In this document: positions 7,636-16,897 of the stretch, in pieces
Numbering within the stretch: the stretch's first letter is position 1
How the letters are laid out: each line of letters starts with the position of its first letter
Assembly (NCBI GenBank): GCA_030524745.1
Contig: JAUNGC010000010.1
Span: 1-64,000, forward strand
Length of the DNA stretch: 64,000 nucleotides
Reading direction: 5' to 3'
Source of the DNA: Eubacteriales bacterium
Lineage (GTDB): Bacteria > Bacillota > Clostridia > Lachnospirales > Lachnospiraceae
Made by a program: the position numbers and the translations under genes
Notes under the pieces: generated by a model
Databases searched by the model: none
The model's input: the letters and a program-made list of their open reading frames with translations, nothing else
Told to the model about the DNA's origin: nothing

Positions 7636-8589
7636 ATGATGAAAAAACGTGTGTTGGTTACCGGAGGCGCCGGGTTTCTGGGCGCGCATCTTTGCCGGAG
7701 ACTGATCCGGAAGGGCGCTGCCGTAATATGTCTGGATAATCTTTGGACAGGGAGGATGGATAACATTCGTTCTCTGGCGGCGCATCCGGATTTTACATTT
7801 GTCAGACATGACGTTACAGAGCCGTTTTACGCGGAGACGGATCAGATTTATAATCTCGCCTGTCCGGCCAGCCCTGCTCATTATCAGCGGTATCCAGTAG
7901 AGACCTGCAAAACGAGCGTGCTGGGGGCGATCAATATGCTGGAACTGGCGAAGCGCACGGGCGCAAAAGTTCTGCAGGCGTCCACTTCCGAGGTATACGG
8001 GGATCCGGAACAGCATCCCCAGACGGAGGTTTATAACGGGTGCGTAAATTCCACGGGGATCCGCGCCTGCTACGATGAAGGAAAGCGGGCGGCGGAAGCC
8101 CTGTTTTTTGATTATCACCGTCAGTACGGCGTGGATATTAAGGTGATGCGCATCTTTAATACCTATGGACCGGGAATGCAGCCCGGCGACGGACGCGTTA
8201 TCCCGAATTTTATCACGCAGGCGCTGGCGGGCAGGGACATTACCGTATACGGGGACGGAAAGCAGACCAGGAGCTTCTGTTATGTGGACGATGTGATCGA
8301 GGCGATGATACGGCTCATGGAAGCAGAGAATGGCTTTACGGGGCCGGTGAATGTGGGAAACCCGTGCGAATGTACGGTCGGGATGCTGGCGGAGCAGATC
8401 ATTGCGCGGACACAGAGCGGGTCGAAAGTCGTTTTTTCGCCCCTGCCGCCGGATGACCCGAAGCGGAGGCGGCCGGACATCGGGCTGGCGCAGAGGACGC
8501 TCGGGTGGAAACCTCTGATCGGCCTGGAGGAAGGGCTGGAGAGAACGATTGCCTATTACAGAACGGGGGCATGGACGGATGACGCCTGA
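7636..8589 (+). CDS. UDP-glucuronate decarboxylase (UDP-xylose synthase)
   Basis: A 317-residue short-chain dehydrogenase/reductase of the extended NDP-sugar epimerase type. The NAD-binding motif is [43 protein letters not shown] and the catalytic YDEGKR are highly characteristic of UXS enzymes, which convert UDP-glucuronate to UDP-xylose with tightly bound [13 protein letters not shown] and RSFCYVDDV complete the family pattern. No membrane anchor is visible. It directly follows the precursor peptide gene and overlaps the next GT2 gene by 11 nt. Its presence suggests that at least one transferase here uses UDP-xylose or a pentose made from it. Confidence 0.88.
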   Translation: MMKKRVLVTGGAGFLGAHLCRRLIRKGAAVICLDNLWTGRMDNIRSLAAHPDFTFVRHDVTEPFYAETDQIYNLACPASPAHYQRYPVETCKTSVLGAINMLELAKRTGAKVLQASTSEVYGDPEQHPQTEVYNGCVNSTGIRACYDEGKRAAEALFFDYHRQYGVDIKVMRIFNTYGPGMQPGDGRVIPNFITQALAGRDITVYGDGKQTRSFCYVDDVIEAMIRLMEAENGFTGPVNVGNPCECTVGMLAEQIIARTQSGSKVVFSPLPPDDPKRRRPDIGLAQRTLGWKPLIGLEEGLERTIAYYRTGAWTDDA

Positions 8590-9388
8590 CGGTCAAAAGA
8601 CGCTCAGCGTGTGCATGATTGTGAAAAATGAAGAGGCGGTTCTGGGACGATGCCTGAGGGACGCCGCTTTTTTTGCGGATGAGATCGTCGTTGTGGATAC
8701 CGGATCTGCAGACGGAACCAGAAAAATTGCGCGCGGATTCACGGATAAGGTTTTTGATTTTGTATGGCGGGAGGATTTCGCGGCGGCGCGAAACGCGTCC
8801 TTTGAAAAGGCGTCCTGCGATTATGTCATGTGGCTGGATGCGGACGACAGAATTGACGAAGAAAACGGAAGCAAAATCCGCAGTCTGAAACGGAGCCTTT
8901 GCCAAAAGCTGGTGATGGCCGGATATGAAAGGCCGGAAAACGGCGGTATTTTTTTATATCCCCGGATCGTCAGGCGGGACGCCGGGCTTGTGTGGAAGGG
9001 CGCGGTGCATGAGCGTCTGGCGCCGCGGGATGGGGAAAACGGCCCGGTGGAGGCGGATATTTTCACGGCGGATTTTGTGATCCGGCATGAGAAAGCGGGC
9101 GCGCCCGATTATGGGCGGAATATCCGGATTATGGAGAGGCTTTGCAGACAGGAGTTTCGGCAAAGCTTCTGGTTTTGCGCACAGTGCTTTCTCGACTGCG
9201 TGCTGGCGGATGAAGAGGAAAAAGCGGGGCGATATCTGGCATTGGCGAAGGACAGTGAAACTCCGTTTGAAGACAGGCTGGAAGTTTACGCCCTGATTAA
9301 CAGGGTATTGAAATATCATAAAAAATACGACGCCATGATAAAATGGAACGCGATGTATTTAAAAGACAGAAAAGAGGGAAAACCGTGA
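8579..9388 (+). CDS. SunS-like GT2 glycosyltransferase (copy 3, short)
   Basis: About 269 residues starting at ATG 8579, which overlaps the UDP-xylose synthase stop; the in-frame ATG 8549 would overlap by 41 nt and has no better ribosome site. It shares [52 protein letters not shown] and GAVHERLAP with the transferases at 5242 and 6290, so the three are paralogues. The C-terminal helical region is shorter, with room for only about two repeats. Its stop overlaps the GTG start of the next gene. Coupling to the UDP-xylose synthase makes it the best candidate xylosyltransferase, though this is only positional evidence. Confidence 0.82.
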   Translation: MTPDGQKTLSVCMIVKNEEAVLGRCLRDAAFFADEIVVVDTGSADGTRKIARGFTDKVFDFVWREDFAAARNASFEKASCDYVMWLDADDRIDEENGSKIRSLKRSLCQKLVMAGYERPENGGIFLYPRIVRRDAGLVWKGAVHERLAPRDGENGPVEADIFTADFVIRHEKAGAPDYGRNIRIMERLCRQEFRQSFWFCAQCFLDCVLADEEEKAGRYLALAKDSETPFEDRLEVYALINRVLKYHKKYDAMIKWNAMYLKDRKEGKP

Positions 9389-9621
9389 GGAACGAATCCG
9401 TTTTTCGGGAAAAAAGCCTGGAACGCATTTCATCACCGGAGGAGATCGGAGACTACATGAAGGTGACGACTCCGGGGATGTGGCTTGTGATGGCGGCGAT
9501 TCTCCTGCTGCTTGCTGCGGCTCTCATATGGAGCGTGACGGGCCGGATCGAGTCTGCCGTCGTGGTGGACGGGCAGGAGATGACAGAAAGTATCGCGCCG
9601 ATTACCTTTTTGATTGAGTAG
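9385..9621 (+). CDS. Miniature NHLP-type secretion (HlyD-like) membrane protein
   Basis: A 78-residue protein from GTG 9385, which overlaps the previous stop and is preceded by GAGGG. FREKSLERISSPEEIGDYMKVTTPGMWLV, followed by a single membrane helix (MAAILLLLAAALIWSVTGRIES), matches the N-terminal part of the NHLM/NHLP bacteriocin secretion protein, the membrane-fusion subunit that normally continues into a coiled-coil and barrel region. Here the frame stops about 25 residues after the helix. The ABC exporter gene follows 17 nt later with its own start, so this looks like a natural short form rather than recent decay; I see no continuation of the family in the other frames. It probably anchors to or regulates the exporter. 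Confidence 0.7.
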   Translation: MRNESVFREKSLERISSPEEIGDYMKVTTPGMWLVMAAILLLLAAALIWSVTGRIESAVVVDGQEMTESIAPITFLIE

Positions 9622-9638
9622 GAAGAGGACAAAAGTTC

Positions 9639-11843
9639 ATGGACAGAAAGATCAAAGTGCCGGTGACAGGCGGCGTGGCGAAGGTCCCGGTCATTCTGCA
9701 GCTGGAAGCGCTGGAGTGCGGAGCCGCCTGCCTTGCGATGGTTCTTGCATATTATAACAAATGGGTCCCGTTGGAACAGGTCCGGGTGGACTGCGGCGTT
9801 TCCCGGGACGGTTCCAATGCAAAAAATCTGCTGAAAGCGGCGAGAAGCTATGGGATGACCGCGAGGGGCTACCGCTATGAACCGGAGTCCCTGCGGGAAA
9901 AGGGAAAGTTTCCCTGCATTATACACTGGAATTTCAATCATTTTGTGGTGCTTGACGGTTTCCGGAAAAATCGGGCCATCCTGAATGATCCGGCCAGAGG
10001 TGTGACTGAGGTTTCCATGGAGGAATTTGACCGTTCCTTTACCGGGATCTGCATCCTGCTGGAACCGTCGGAGATCTTTGTGCCGGACGGCCAGAAAAAG
10101 AGCATGGCGGGCTTTGCGCGCAGGCAGTTGAAGGGCGCGGGGGAAGCCATGCTCTTTACCGCGCTTGTGTCCGTGGCGACGGCGCTGATCGGTGTAATCA
10201 GTCCTGTTTTTCCCAGGGTATTTCTGGACCGGCTGCTTACCGGAACAAATCCGGCGTGGATTTCCCCCTTCTTTTGGATACTAGCCGCTTTTGTGCTGAT
10301 TCAGATTGTTCTTTCCGGCATACAGGCGGTATATTCTCTGAAGCTTCAGGGGAAGCTGGCGATCAGGGCGAACGCGCGGTATATGTGGCATGTGCTGAGG
10401 ATGCCGGTTGAGTTCTTTTCCCAGCGGCTTTCGGGGGACATCGCGGCGCGAAAAAGCGCCAATGCCGGCATTGCGTCCACTTTGGTCAATACGCTTGCGC
10501 CGACCGCGCTGAATCTGGTCATGATGGCGGTCTATCTCACGATCATTTTGCGCTACAGCGTGCCGCTGACGCTGATCGGCATAGGGGGAATGGCAGTCAG
10601 CCTCCTTGTGAACCGGTACGTATCCGGCAGGCGCGTCAATATTTCCAGAGTGCAGATGCGCGACCGGGCGAAACTCGTCTCCGCCACGGTGACGGGGATC
10701 GAGATGATCGAGACGATCAAGGCCAGCGGGGCGGAGAACGGTTTTTTTGAAAAGTGGGCGGGCTGTCAGGCTTCCGTTAACACGCAGGATGTGAAGGCGC
10801 TGAAGCTGGATCGGTATTACAAACTGATTTTGCAGCTCGTTTCCGCACTGGTGAACACGGTGATTCTGGCGCTGGGCCTGTATCTGATTATGCAGGGACA
10901 GTTTTCCGTGGGCATGCTTCTGGCGTTTCAGACGATGCTCCATTCTTTTCTGACGCCTGTCACAGAACTTTCGACGGCGGGCAATACCGTGCGCGAGATG
11001 CGGGCGGACATGGAACGCATTGAGGATGTGATGGAATACCCGACGGATGTCGAATACGGAGAGGAAGGGACACGGCGGGAGGAAATCAGCTTTGATAAGC
11101 TGACGGGAAAGGTAGAACTGAGAAATGTGACGTTCGGATATTCCCGCCTTGCGCCGCCCCTGATCGAAAATTTCAGCATGACCGTGGAAGCGGGACAGAA
11201 GGTGGCTGTTACGGGGTGCTCCGGCTGCGGCAAGTCCACGCTGGCCAAACTCATTTCCGGCCTGTATAAGCCGTGGAGCGGCGAAATTCTGTTCGACGGG
11301 AAACCGATATCGGAGATTGACCGCAATATTTTTACCGGATCACTTGCGGTGGTGGATCAGGATATTACGCTTTTTGAGGATACCATAGCGAACAATATCA
11401 AAATGTGGGACAGTTCCATAGAGGATTATGAAATGATACTCGCTTCCAGGGATGCGAGCCTGCATGAGGATATTATGCAGAGGGACGGCGGATATCAATA
11501 CAAACTGGCGGAGGGCGGCAGAGATTTATCCGGCGGACAGAGACAGCGCATGGAGATCGCCAGAGTGCTTGCGCAGGATCCTACGGTTATCGTCATGGAC
11601 GAAGCGACCTCCGCGCTGGATGCCAGAACGGAATATGAGGTGGTGAAGGCCATTCAGGACAGAGGCATCACCTGTATTGTGATCGCGCACCGGCTTTCCA
11701 CGATCCGCGACTGTGATGAGATCATTGTTATGGAGCAGGGGAAAATTGCAGAGCGCGGCAGCCATGAAACGCTGATGGCGCGCCACGGCAGATATGAGGA
11801 ACTCATCTTAAGCGAACAGGAGGCGGCGCATGGGCTGGTTTGA
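9639..11843 (+). CDS. NHLP-type C39 peptidase/permease/ATPase exporter
   Basis: A 734-residue peptidase-containing ABC transporter (PCAT). The N-terminal C39 domain has the QLEALECGAAC active site with Cys27, His101 in HFVVLDG and Asp117 in NDPARG, so it should cut leaders after a double glycine. About six membrane helices follow (residues 165-430). The nucleotide-binding domain has Walker A GCSGCGKST, signature LSGGQRQRMEIAR and Walker B VIVMDEATSALD. It matches the family described as NHLP/NHLM bacteriocin export peptidase/permease/ATPase. The likely substrate is the double-glycine peptide at 7368. It overlaps the next ABC gene by 14 nt, consistent with two half-transporters made together. 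Confidence 0.92.
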   Translation: MDRKIKVPVTGGVAKVPVILQLEALECGAACLAMVLAYYNKWVPLEQVRVDCGVSRDGSNAKNLLKAARSYGMTARGYRYEPESLREKGKFPCIIHWNFNHFVVLDGFRKNRAILNDPARGVTEVSMEEFDRSFTGICILLEPSEIFVPDGQKKSMAGFARRQLKGAGEAMLFTALVSVATALIGVISPVFPRVFLDRLLTGTNPAWISPFFWILAAFVLIQIVLSGIQAVYSLKLQGKLAIRANARYMWHVLRMPVEFFSQRLSGDIAARKSANAGIASTLVNTLAPTALNLVMMAVYLTIILRYSVPLTLIGIGGMAVSLLVNRYVSGRRVNISRVQMRDRAKLVSATVTGIEMIETIKASGAENGFFEKWAGCQASVNTQDVKALKLDRYYKLILQLVSALVNTVILALGLYLIMQGQFSVGMLLAFQTMLHSFLTPVTELSTAGNTVREMRADMERIEDVMEYPTDVEYGEEGTRREEISFDKLTGKVELRNVTFGYSRLAPPLIENFSMTVEAGQKVAVTGCSGCGKSTLAKLISGLYKPWSGEILFDGKPISEIDRNIFTGSLAVVDQDITLFEDTIANNIKMWDSSIEDYEMILASRDASLHEDIMQRDGGYQYKLAEGGRDLSGGQRQRMEIARVLAQDPTVIVMDEATSALDARTEYEVVKAIQDRGITCIVIAHRLSTIRDCDEIIVMEQGKIAERGSHETLMARHGRYEELILSEQEAAHGLV

Positions 11844-14007
11844 CGAACAGATAAGACAGCGGATTGCAAACGATGATGAAATGTTTGCGGATGCGTTCGC
11901 GCAGATGGCAAATCTGGTCAGCGGCAGAAAAATTGCGGCTGGTTTTGCGGATAACCGGCAGATTGCCGTGGAAGCGGTGGGAGATATCCTGAAATATTAC
12001 CATGTCCGGGCGCAGGAGATCCCGGATAAGATGAAGGATATCAATGAAATACTGGAATTTCTTCTGCGCCCGTCCGGCATTATGAGGCGGACGGTCAGGC
12101 TGACGCCGCGATGGTATGAGGACGCGGCCGGCGCAATGCTGGGTACGAAGAAGGACGGAAGCGTGATCGCCATTCTCCCCGGCAGGATGCGCGGCTATTC
12201 CTATAAGGACTATGTGACGGGAAAAATAATAAGGATAAACAGAAAAAACGCCGCGGAAATTGAAGAAGAGGCAATCTGCTTTTATCAGCCGCTTCCGCTT
12301 CGGAAACTGAACGCGGCGGATCTTCTGCGCTATATTTTCCGGCAGCTTCATGCCGGGGATTATGCCCTGATGGTCGCCGCTGCTTTTGCGGCGGCGCTGG
12401 TTGGCATGGTGACGCCGCGCATAACCCGTTACCTGTACGGAGAGGTGCTGGACTATAAAAATACGGCGCTGCTGGCCGGCGCGATCCTGACGCTCTTGTG
12501 CGCGACGCTTTCGGGATGCCTGTTTTCTTCGGTAAAGGAAATTCTGAACGCCGGCATATCCGCGAAAATGAATCTGGCGGTGGAAAGCGCCATGATGATG
12601 CGCGTGCTCTCCCTCCCGGTGGATTTTTTCAAAAAATACGGCGCGGGGGAGCTGGCGGACCGGATGGAATACATGGGCAACCTGTGCGGTATGCTGTTCG
12701 ATGCGGTTTTTTCCGCGGGACTGACGGCGGTGTTTTCCCTGCTGTATATCGGACAGGTATTGGCATATGCGCCGGAACTGACGGCCCCGGCGCTTCTGGT
12801 GACGCTTGTGACTCTGCTGCTTTCCCTCGCCGCTTCCCTTCTGCAGATGCGCGTATCGGAGCGGCAGATGACGGAAGCGGGCAGGGAAAGCGGCATGGTT
12901 TATGCGCTCATCAACGGCGTGGCGAAGATTAAAAACGCCGGGGCGGAAAAGCGGGCGTTCGCCAGATGGGGCAGGCAGTATGCGAAGGCGGCGAAGGATC
13001 TGTATAAGCCGCCGATGTTTCTTCGGCTGAACGGCGTAATGATAACGGCGGTTTCCCTGTTCGGAACAATCGTCCTGTATGGCGCAGCGCTGCGTTCCGG
13101 GGTGACGGTGGCGGACTATATGGCCTTTAACAGCGCCTGGGGCATGGTAAACGGCGCGTTTGCTTCTTTTGCGGGAATTGCGGTCACGGCGGCGCAGATT
13201 CGGCCGATGCTGAAAATGGTGCAGCCGATTCTGGAGACGGAGCCGGAGATGGACGGAGGCAGGCATGTGGTCACGAGGCTTCGGGGTTCGGTAGAACTGA
13301 ACAATGTGTCCTTTCGCTACAATGACGCCATGCCCAATGTGCTGGACGATTTGTCCCTGAAAATCCGTGCCGGACAGTATGTGGCGATCGTGGGAAAGAC
13401 CGGGTGCGGCAAGTCCACGCTGATGCGCATCCTTCTGGGGTTTGAAAGGCCGCAGAGGGGCGCCGTTTATTATGACGGGAAGGACATCGCTTCGATGGAT
13501 TTAAAATCGCTGAGACAGAAAATCGGCGTTGTCATGCAGAACGGCAGGCTGTTTCAGGGGGACATTTATTCCAATATCGCGATCTGCGCGCCGCAGCTCA
13601 CGATGGAGCAGGCATGGGAGGCCGCGGAAATGGCGGGGATGGCGGAGGACATCAGGCGGATGCCGATGGGGATGAATACGCTGATTTCCGAAGGACAGGG
13701 CGGCATTTCCGGCGGACAAAGACAGCGGCTCATGATCGCGAGGGCGATCGCACCGAAGCCGAAAATCCTCATGTTTGACGAGGCGACGTCCGCGCTGGAC
13801 AATATCACGCAGCGGAAGGTGTCGGAATCGCTGGATAAACTGAAGTGTACCAGAATTGTGATCGCACACCGGCTCTCCACGATCCGCAGCTGCGACAGAA
13901 TCATCGTGCTGGATAAGGGCAGGATCGTGGAGGACGGCACTTATGAAGAACTGTTGGAGAAGAAAGGATATTTCAGTGAACTGGTGGAGAGACAGCGTGA
14001 AAGGTAG
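11830..14007 (+). CDS. NHLP-type ABC exporter permease/ATPase, second subunit
   Basis: 725 residues. The first 165 or so are a soluble domain (DEQIRQRIANDDEMFADAF onward) without the C39 active site, as is usual for the second NHLP-type transporter. Membrane helices span about 175-460, and the ATPase domain has GKTGCGKST, ISGGQRQRLMIARAI and ILMFDEATSALD. It probably pairs with the C39 transporter encoded immediately upstream to form a heterodimeric exporter. The stop lies just after the GTG start of the phosphatase gene, so translation continues through the operon. Confidence 0.9.
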   Translation: MGWFDEQIRQRIANDDEMFADAFAQMANLVSGRKIAAGFADNRQIAVEAVGDILKYYHVRAQEIPDKMKDINEILEFLLRPSGIMRRTVRLTPRWYEDAAGAMLGTKKDGSVIAILPGRMRGYSYKDYVTGKIIRINRKNAAEIEEEAICFYQPLPLRKLNAADLLRYIFRQLHAGDYALMVAAAFAAALVGMVTPRITRYLYGEVLDYKNTALLAGAILTLLCATLSGCLFSSVKEILNAGISAKMNLAVESAMMMRVLSLPVDFFKKYGAGELADRMEYMGNLCGMLFDAVFSAGLTAVFSLLYIGQVLAYAPELTAPALLVTLVTLLLSLAASLLQMRVSERQMTEAGRESGMVYALINGVAKIKNAGAEKRAFARWGRQYAKAAKDLYKPPMFLRLNGVMITAVSLFGTIVLYGAALRSGVTVADYMAFNSAWGMVNGAFASFAGIAVTAAQIRPMLKMVQPILETEPEMDGGRHVVTRLRGSVELNNVSFRYNDAMPNVLDDLSLKIRAGQYVAIVGKTGCGKSTLMRILLGFERPQRGAVYYDGKDIASMDLKSLRQKIGVVMQNGRLFQGDIYSNIAICAPQLTMEQAWEAAEMAGMAEDIRRMPMGMNTLISEGQGGISGGQRQRLMIARAIAPKPKILMFDEATSALDNITQRKVSESLDKLKCTRIVIAHRLSTIRSCDRIIVLDKGRIVEDGTYEELLEKKGYFSELVERQRER

Positions 14008-16426
14008 AACGAAACGACAGAGAGCCGCTTTTGCGGTATTGACAGCGATCGTACTTTTTCTGGCGATTTCCGGTTGGGGGATTATTGCGAGCGGGAAGCT
14101 GTCCGTTACCATCATTCATATTCCCATCATCATCGGGACGATTGTGCTCGGGCTGCCCGAGGGGCTGGCGCTTGCGGGGATATTCGGAATTTCAACCATG
14201 ATGAGGGCGGCGTCCTATCCGGAAGGATCTCTGGACGCATTGTTTCAAAACCCGCTTGTTTCCGTCTGGCCGCGGCTCATGATTCCCGTCGTTGTGCGGC
14301 TGGTATGGAAGGGAGTCAGAAGGATCGCGGACGATCACACGGTTTCGGCTGCGCTGATCTGCAGCGGATTCACCGCTGTTTTCGGCGTGCTGGCAAATGT
14401 GACGTTCGTGATGTCCGCGCTTGTGGCGCTGTATCCGGCAAGGCTCGGCATCACGGACAGCGTGTCGGCAAGCGCCACGGTGGTGACCAATATGATCGGT
14501 TATAACGTTGTGTTTGAGATCCTGACGGCAGTGCTGTGCGCCTGCGCCTTTGTGCCGGCGCTGCAGGGCTGGCTGGGGGAACGCAGAGAAAACGCGGACA
14601 AACCCATCCGCAAAACCTTTCAGAAATGGCTGCTGCTGTTTATCACCCTGGCTTTCTTTGCCATGCTGTTCTTTTTTTATAACATGCAGACGCGTCAGGA
14701 CGTAAAAGGCGCGGAGAAGCTGATGCAGGAAAAATGCGGGGATGTACTGCGGATGCTGCAGCTGGCGGAGGGACAGGATGTGGGAGTCCGTCTGACGGTC
14801 GGGGAAAGCGGGGCTGTTCTGCTCATAAAAGACGGCGTGATCGTATCCGGCGGCATGGAAGAATGGGAGGGAAAGAGCGCGTCTTTTATCGGCCTTGATG
14901 CGGATAAGACAGGACCGGGGGAACTGACCGGGGTGGAGATAGACGGCGCAGCGTTTACCGGCATGTACCGGGAGACGGATGATTACATCGTGTTTGTGCT
15001 GCTGCCGGACAGTGAGATTTATGCGGAGCGAAACGAACTTGCGGTTCTGCTTCTGGGCGGTCTTTTATGTCTGTTTCTTCTGATGTATGCCAATATTTCC
15101 CGGCTGGTGCAGAAAAATGTGGTGCATAAAATACAGGATGTGAACGATTCGCTGGCCCAGATCCGAAAAGGCAATCTGGAGGAAAAGGTATCGGTTTTGG
15201 GTAATACGGAGTTCGCCGCGCTGTCGGAAGGCATTAACGCCACGGTCAACGCCCTGAAGGAGACGATGGAAGAGGTTGCCGCAAGGATGAATCAGGAAAT
15301 GGAGTTTGCAAGGCAGATTCAGCATTCCGCGCTTCCTGTGACGGAGCAGGTGGCGCCGAAGAAAAAAGAATATGAAATACGGGGCGTCATGGAGGCGGCA
15401 AGGGAAGTCGGCGGGGATTTTTACGACTATTTTCTGATCGAAGAAAATAAGCTGGGGATTGTGATCGCGGACGTTTCGGGAAAAGGGGTTCCGGCGGCGC
15501 TGTTCATGATGACGGCAAAGACGCTGATTAAAAATTTTGTTCTGAACGGAAAGAGTCCCGCAGAAGCTCTGCAGCTTGCCAATGCGCAGCTTTGCGAAAA
15601 CAATGAAGCGGGAATGTTTGTGACGGTGTGGCTCGGCGTGCTGGATTATGATGCGGGAGAACTGGAATTTGCCAATGCCGGACATAACCCGCCGCTTTTC
15701 AAAAAGCGCGGCGAACCGTTTTTTTACATGGATCATAAGCGCTATAAACGCAGCATCATGCTCGGCATGCGGGAGGGAATTGCTTACAGGAACAACCGGA
15801 TTTCCTTTACGAGGGGCGACATGCTCTGCCTTTATACGGACGGCGTCACGGAGGCCAACAACAGTGAAGGAGAGCTGTACGGAGAGGAGAGGCTGAAACG
15901 ATGCGTGGAAAATCACTGGGAAAAGGAGCCGGAAGAACTGATACGGGCCATCCGGGAGGATATTGACCGCTTTGTGCAGGATGCGGAGCAGTTTGACGAT
16001 ATTACGATGGTGGTTTTGAAAATGAACGCGGAATGGAAAGAGACTGCGGTTGAGGCCGTATATGAGAATACGGCCGGGCTTGCTGCGTTCGTGGAGGAGA
16101 ATCTGCCGCAGGAGTGCAGCGTAAAAATCCGCCGTCAGATTGCGGTTGCATTTGATGAGGTGTATTCAAATGTGGTAAAATACAGCAGGGCGAAGCAGCT
16201 TGTCCTGCGACTGGGGATTCTGAAGGATACGATTTATCTGGAATTTACAGACGATGGGATCCCGTACAATCCGCTGGAATGCGGGGAACCGGATCTGCGG
16301 GCGCCCAGGGAGGAAAGGCCGGTCGGCGGGCTGGGGCTTTTTGTGGTGAAGCGGATCATGGATGAGATGGAATACCAGTATCGGGATGAGAAAAACAGGT
16401 TTACCATAGGAAAGAAATTCCTGTAG
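13997..16426 (+). CDS. Membrane SpoIIE-type PP2C phosphatase fused to RsbW-like kinase domain
   Basis: About 809 residues from GTG 13997 (GGAGAG six bases upstream); ATG 13943 lies well inside the upstream gene. Domain order: a multi-helix membrane region (residues 1-205) with GLPEGLALAGIFGIS and LFQNPLVSVWPRL, resembling ECF transporter S-components; a transmembrane helix near 209; an extracytoplasmic segment of about 120 residues; a helix near 347; a HAMP-like linker; a PP2C/SpoIIE phosphatase (REVGGDFYDYF near 469, ADVSGKGVPAALFM, YTDGVTEA, DDITMVV near 667); and a C-terminal GHKL ATPase of the anti-sigma kinase type (AVAFDEVYSNVVKYS near 716). It should both dephosphorylate and phosphorylate a STAS partner, and one is encoded next. 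The signal sensed is unknown. Confidence 0.85.
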   Translation: MKGRTKRQRAAFAVLTAIVLFLAISGWGIIASGKLSVTIIHIPIIIGTIVLGLPEGLALAGIFGISTMMRAASYPEGSLDALFQNPLVSVWPRLMIPVVVRLVWKGVRRIADDHTVSAALICSGFTAVFGVLANVTFVMSALVALYPARLGITDSVSASATVVTNMIGYNVVFEILTAVLCACAFVPALQGWLGERRENADKPIRKTFQKWLLLFITLAFFAMLFFFYNMQTRQDVKGAEKLMQEKCGDVLRMLQLAEGQDVGVRLTVGESGAVLLIKDGVIVSGGMEEWEGKSASFIGLDADKTGPGELTGVEIDGAAFTGMYRETDDYIVFVLLPDSEIYAERNELAVLLLGGLLCLFLLMYANISRLVQKNVVHKIQDVNDSLAQIRKGNLEEKVSVLGNTEFAALSEGINATVNALKETMEEVAARMNQEMEFARQIQHSALPVTEQVAPKKKEYEIRGVMEAAREVGGDFYDYFLIEENKLGIVIADVSGKGVPAALFMMTAKTLIKNFVLNGKSPAEALQLANAQLCENNEAGMFVTVWLGVLDYDAGELEFANAGHNPPLFKKRGEPFFYMDHKRYKRSIMLGMREGIAYRNNRISFTRGDMLCLYTDGVTEANNSEGELYGEERLKRCVENHWEKEPEELIRAIREDIDRFVQDAEQFDDITMVVLKMNAEWKETAVEAVYENTAGLAAFVEENLPQECSVKIRRQIAVAFDEVYSNVVKYSRAKQLVLRLGILKDTIYLEFTDDGIPYNPLECGEPDLRAPREERPVGGLGLFVVKRIMDEMEYQYRDEKNRFTIGKKFL

Positions 16427-16496
16427 ACAGGAAGAAGCGGTATATTTGCAGAGGCGGTCCGATGGGACGCGGCATGGACGAAAGGAAAGATTTCAT

Positions 16497-16796
16497 ATGC
16501 AGATTACGAAAAGTGTAACGGAAGGAACGCTGACAGTCAGGATCGAGGGAAGGCTGGACACGACGACGGCGCCGATGCTGGAAGGAGAACTGAAGCGTTC
16601 GGTGACGGACGGAACAGAACGTCTGATATTTGATTTTGAGAAAGTGGAATATATGTCGTCCGCAGGAATCAGGGTGCTGATGGCGGCGGACAGGGTGATG
16701 AGCAGACAGGGGGAAATGAAGTTGATTCATGTGAACGAGGACATTATGGAGATCCTTGACATGACCGGACTGACGGATTTTCTCACGATTGAGTAG
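16497..16796 (+). CDS. STAS-domain anti-anti-sigma (RsbV/SpoIIAA-like) protein
   Basis: A 99-residue single STAS domain starting at ATG 16497, with AAGGAAAG upstream; the frame is open from 16446 but without a good ribosome site. LTVRIEGRLDTTTAPMLEGEL and LIFDFEKVEYMSSAGIRVLM are diagnostic, with the phosphorylatable serine at 54 or 55. In known systems the unphosphorylated form captures a kinase/anti-sigma partner. The natural partner is the phosphatase/kinase fusion directly upstream. No sigma factor gene is present nearby, so the output may be exporter activity, another partner, or a sigma factor elsewhere. This is the last gene of the operon. Confidence 0.9.
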   Translation: MQITKSVTEGTLTVRIEGRLDTTTAPMLEGELKRSVTDGTERLIFDFEKVEYMSSAGIRVLMAADRVMSRQGEMKLIHVNEDIMEILDMTGLTDFLTIE

Positions 16797-16827
16797 AAAC
16801 GGCGGCGGGATGCTGCCGCTTGCGCCT

Positions 16828-16862
16828 GTCCGTCGGTTGCGCGACGGCAGGGCCGGACTTTT
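16828..16862 (+). terminator. Terminator closing the peptide/exporter operon
   Basis: GTCCG (16828-16832) pairs with CGGAC (16854-16858), enclosing an inner CCGTCG/CGACGG hairpin, and four T follow. The T-tract is short, so strength is uncertain, but the position between the STAS gene and the next promoter fits. Confidence 0.55.
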
Positions 16863-16897
16863 CGTCGGACCCGCATTCATCGGGGCCGGCTGAAGCG

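Noticed and set aside
11803-13266. 487-codon minus-strand frame opposite the second ABC exporter
   Set aside because: Arg/His/Gln-rich, low-complexity translation typical of an antisense shadow.
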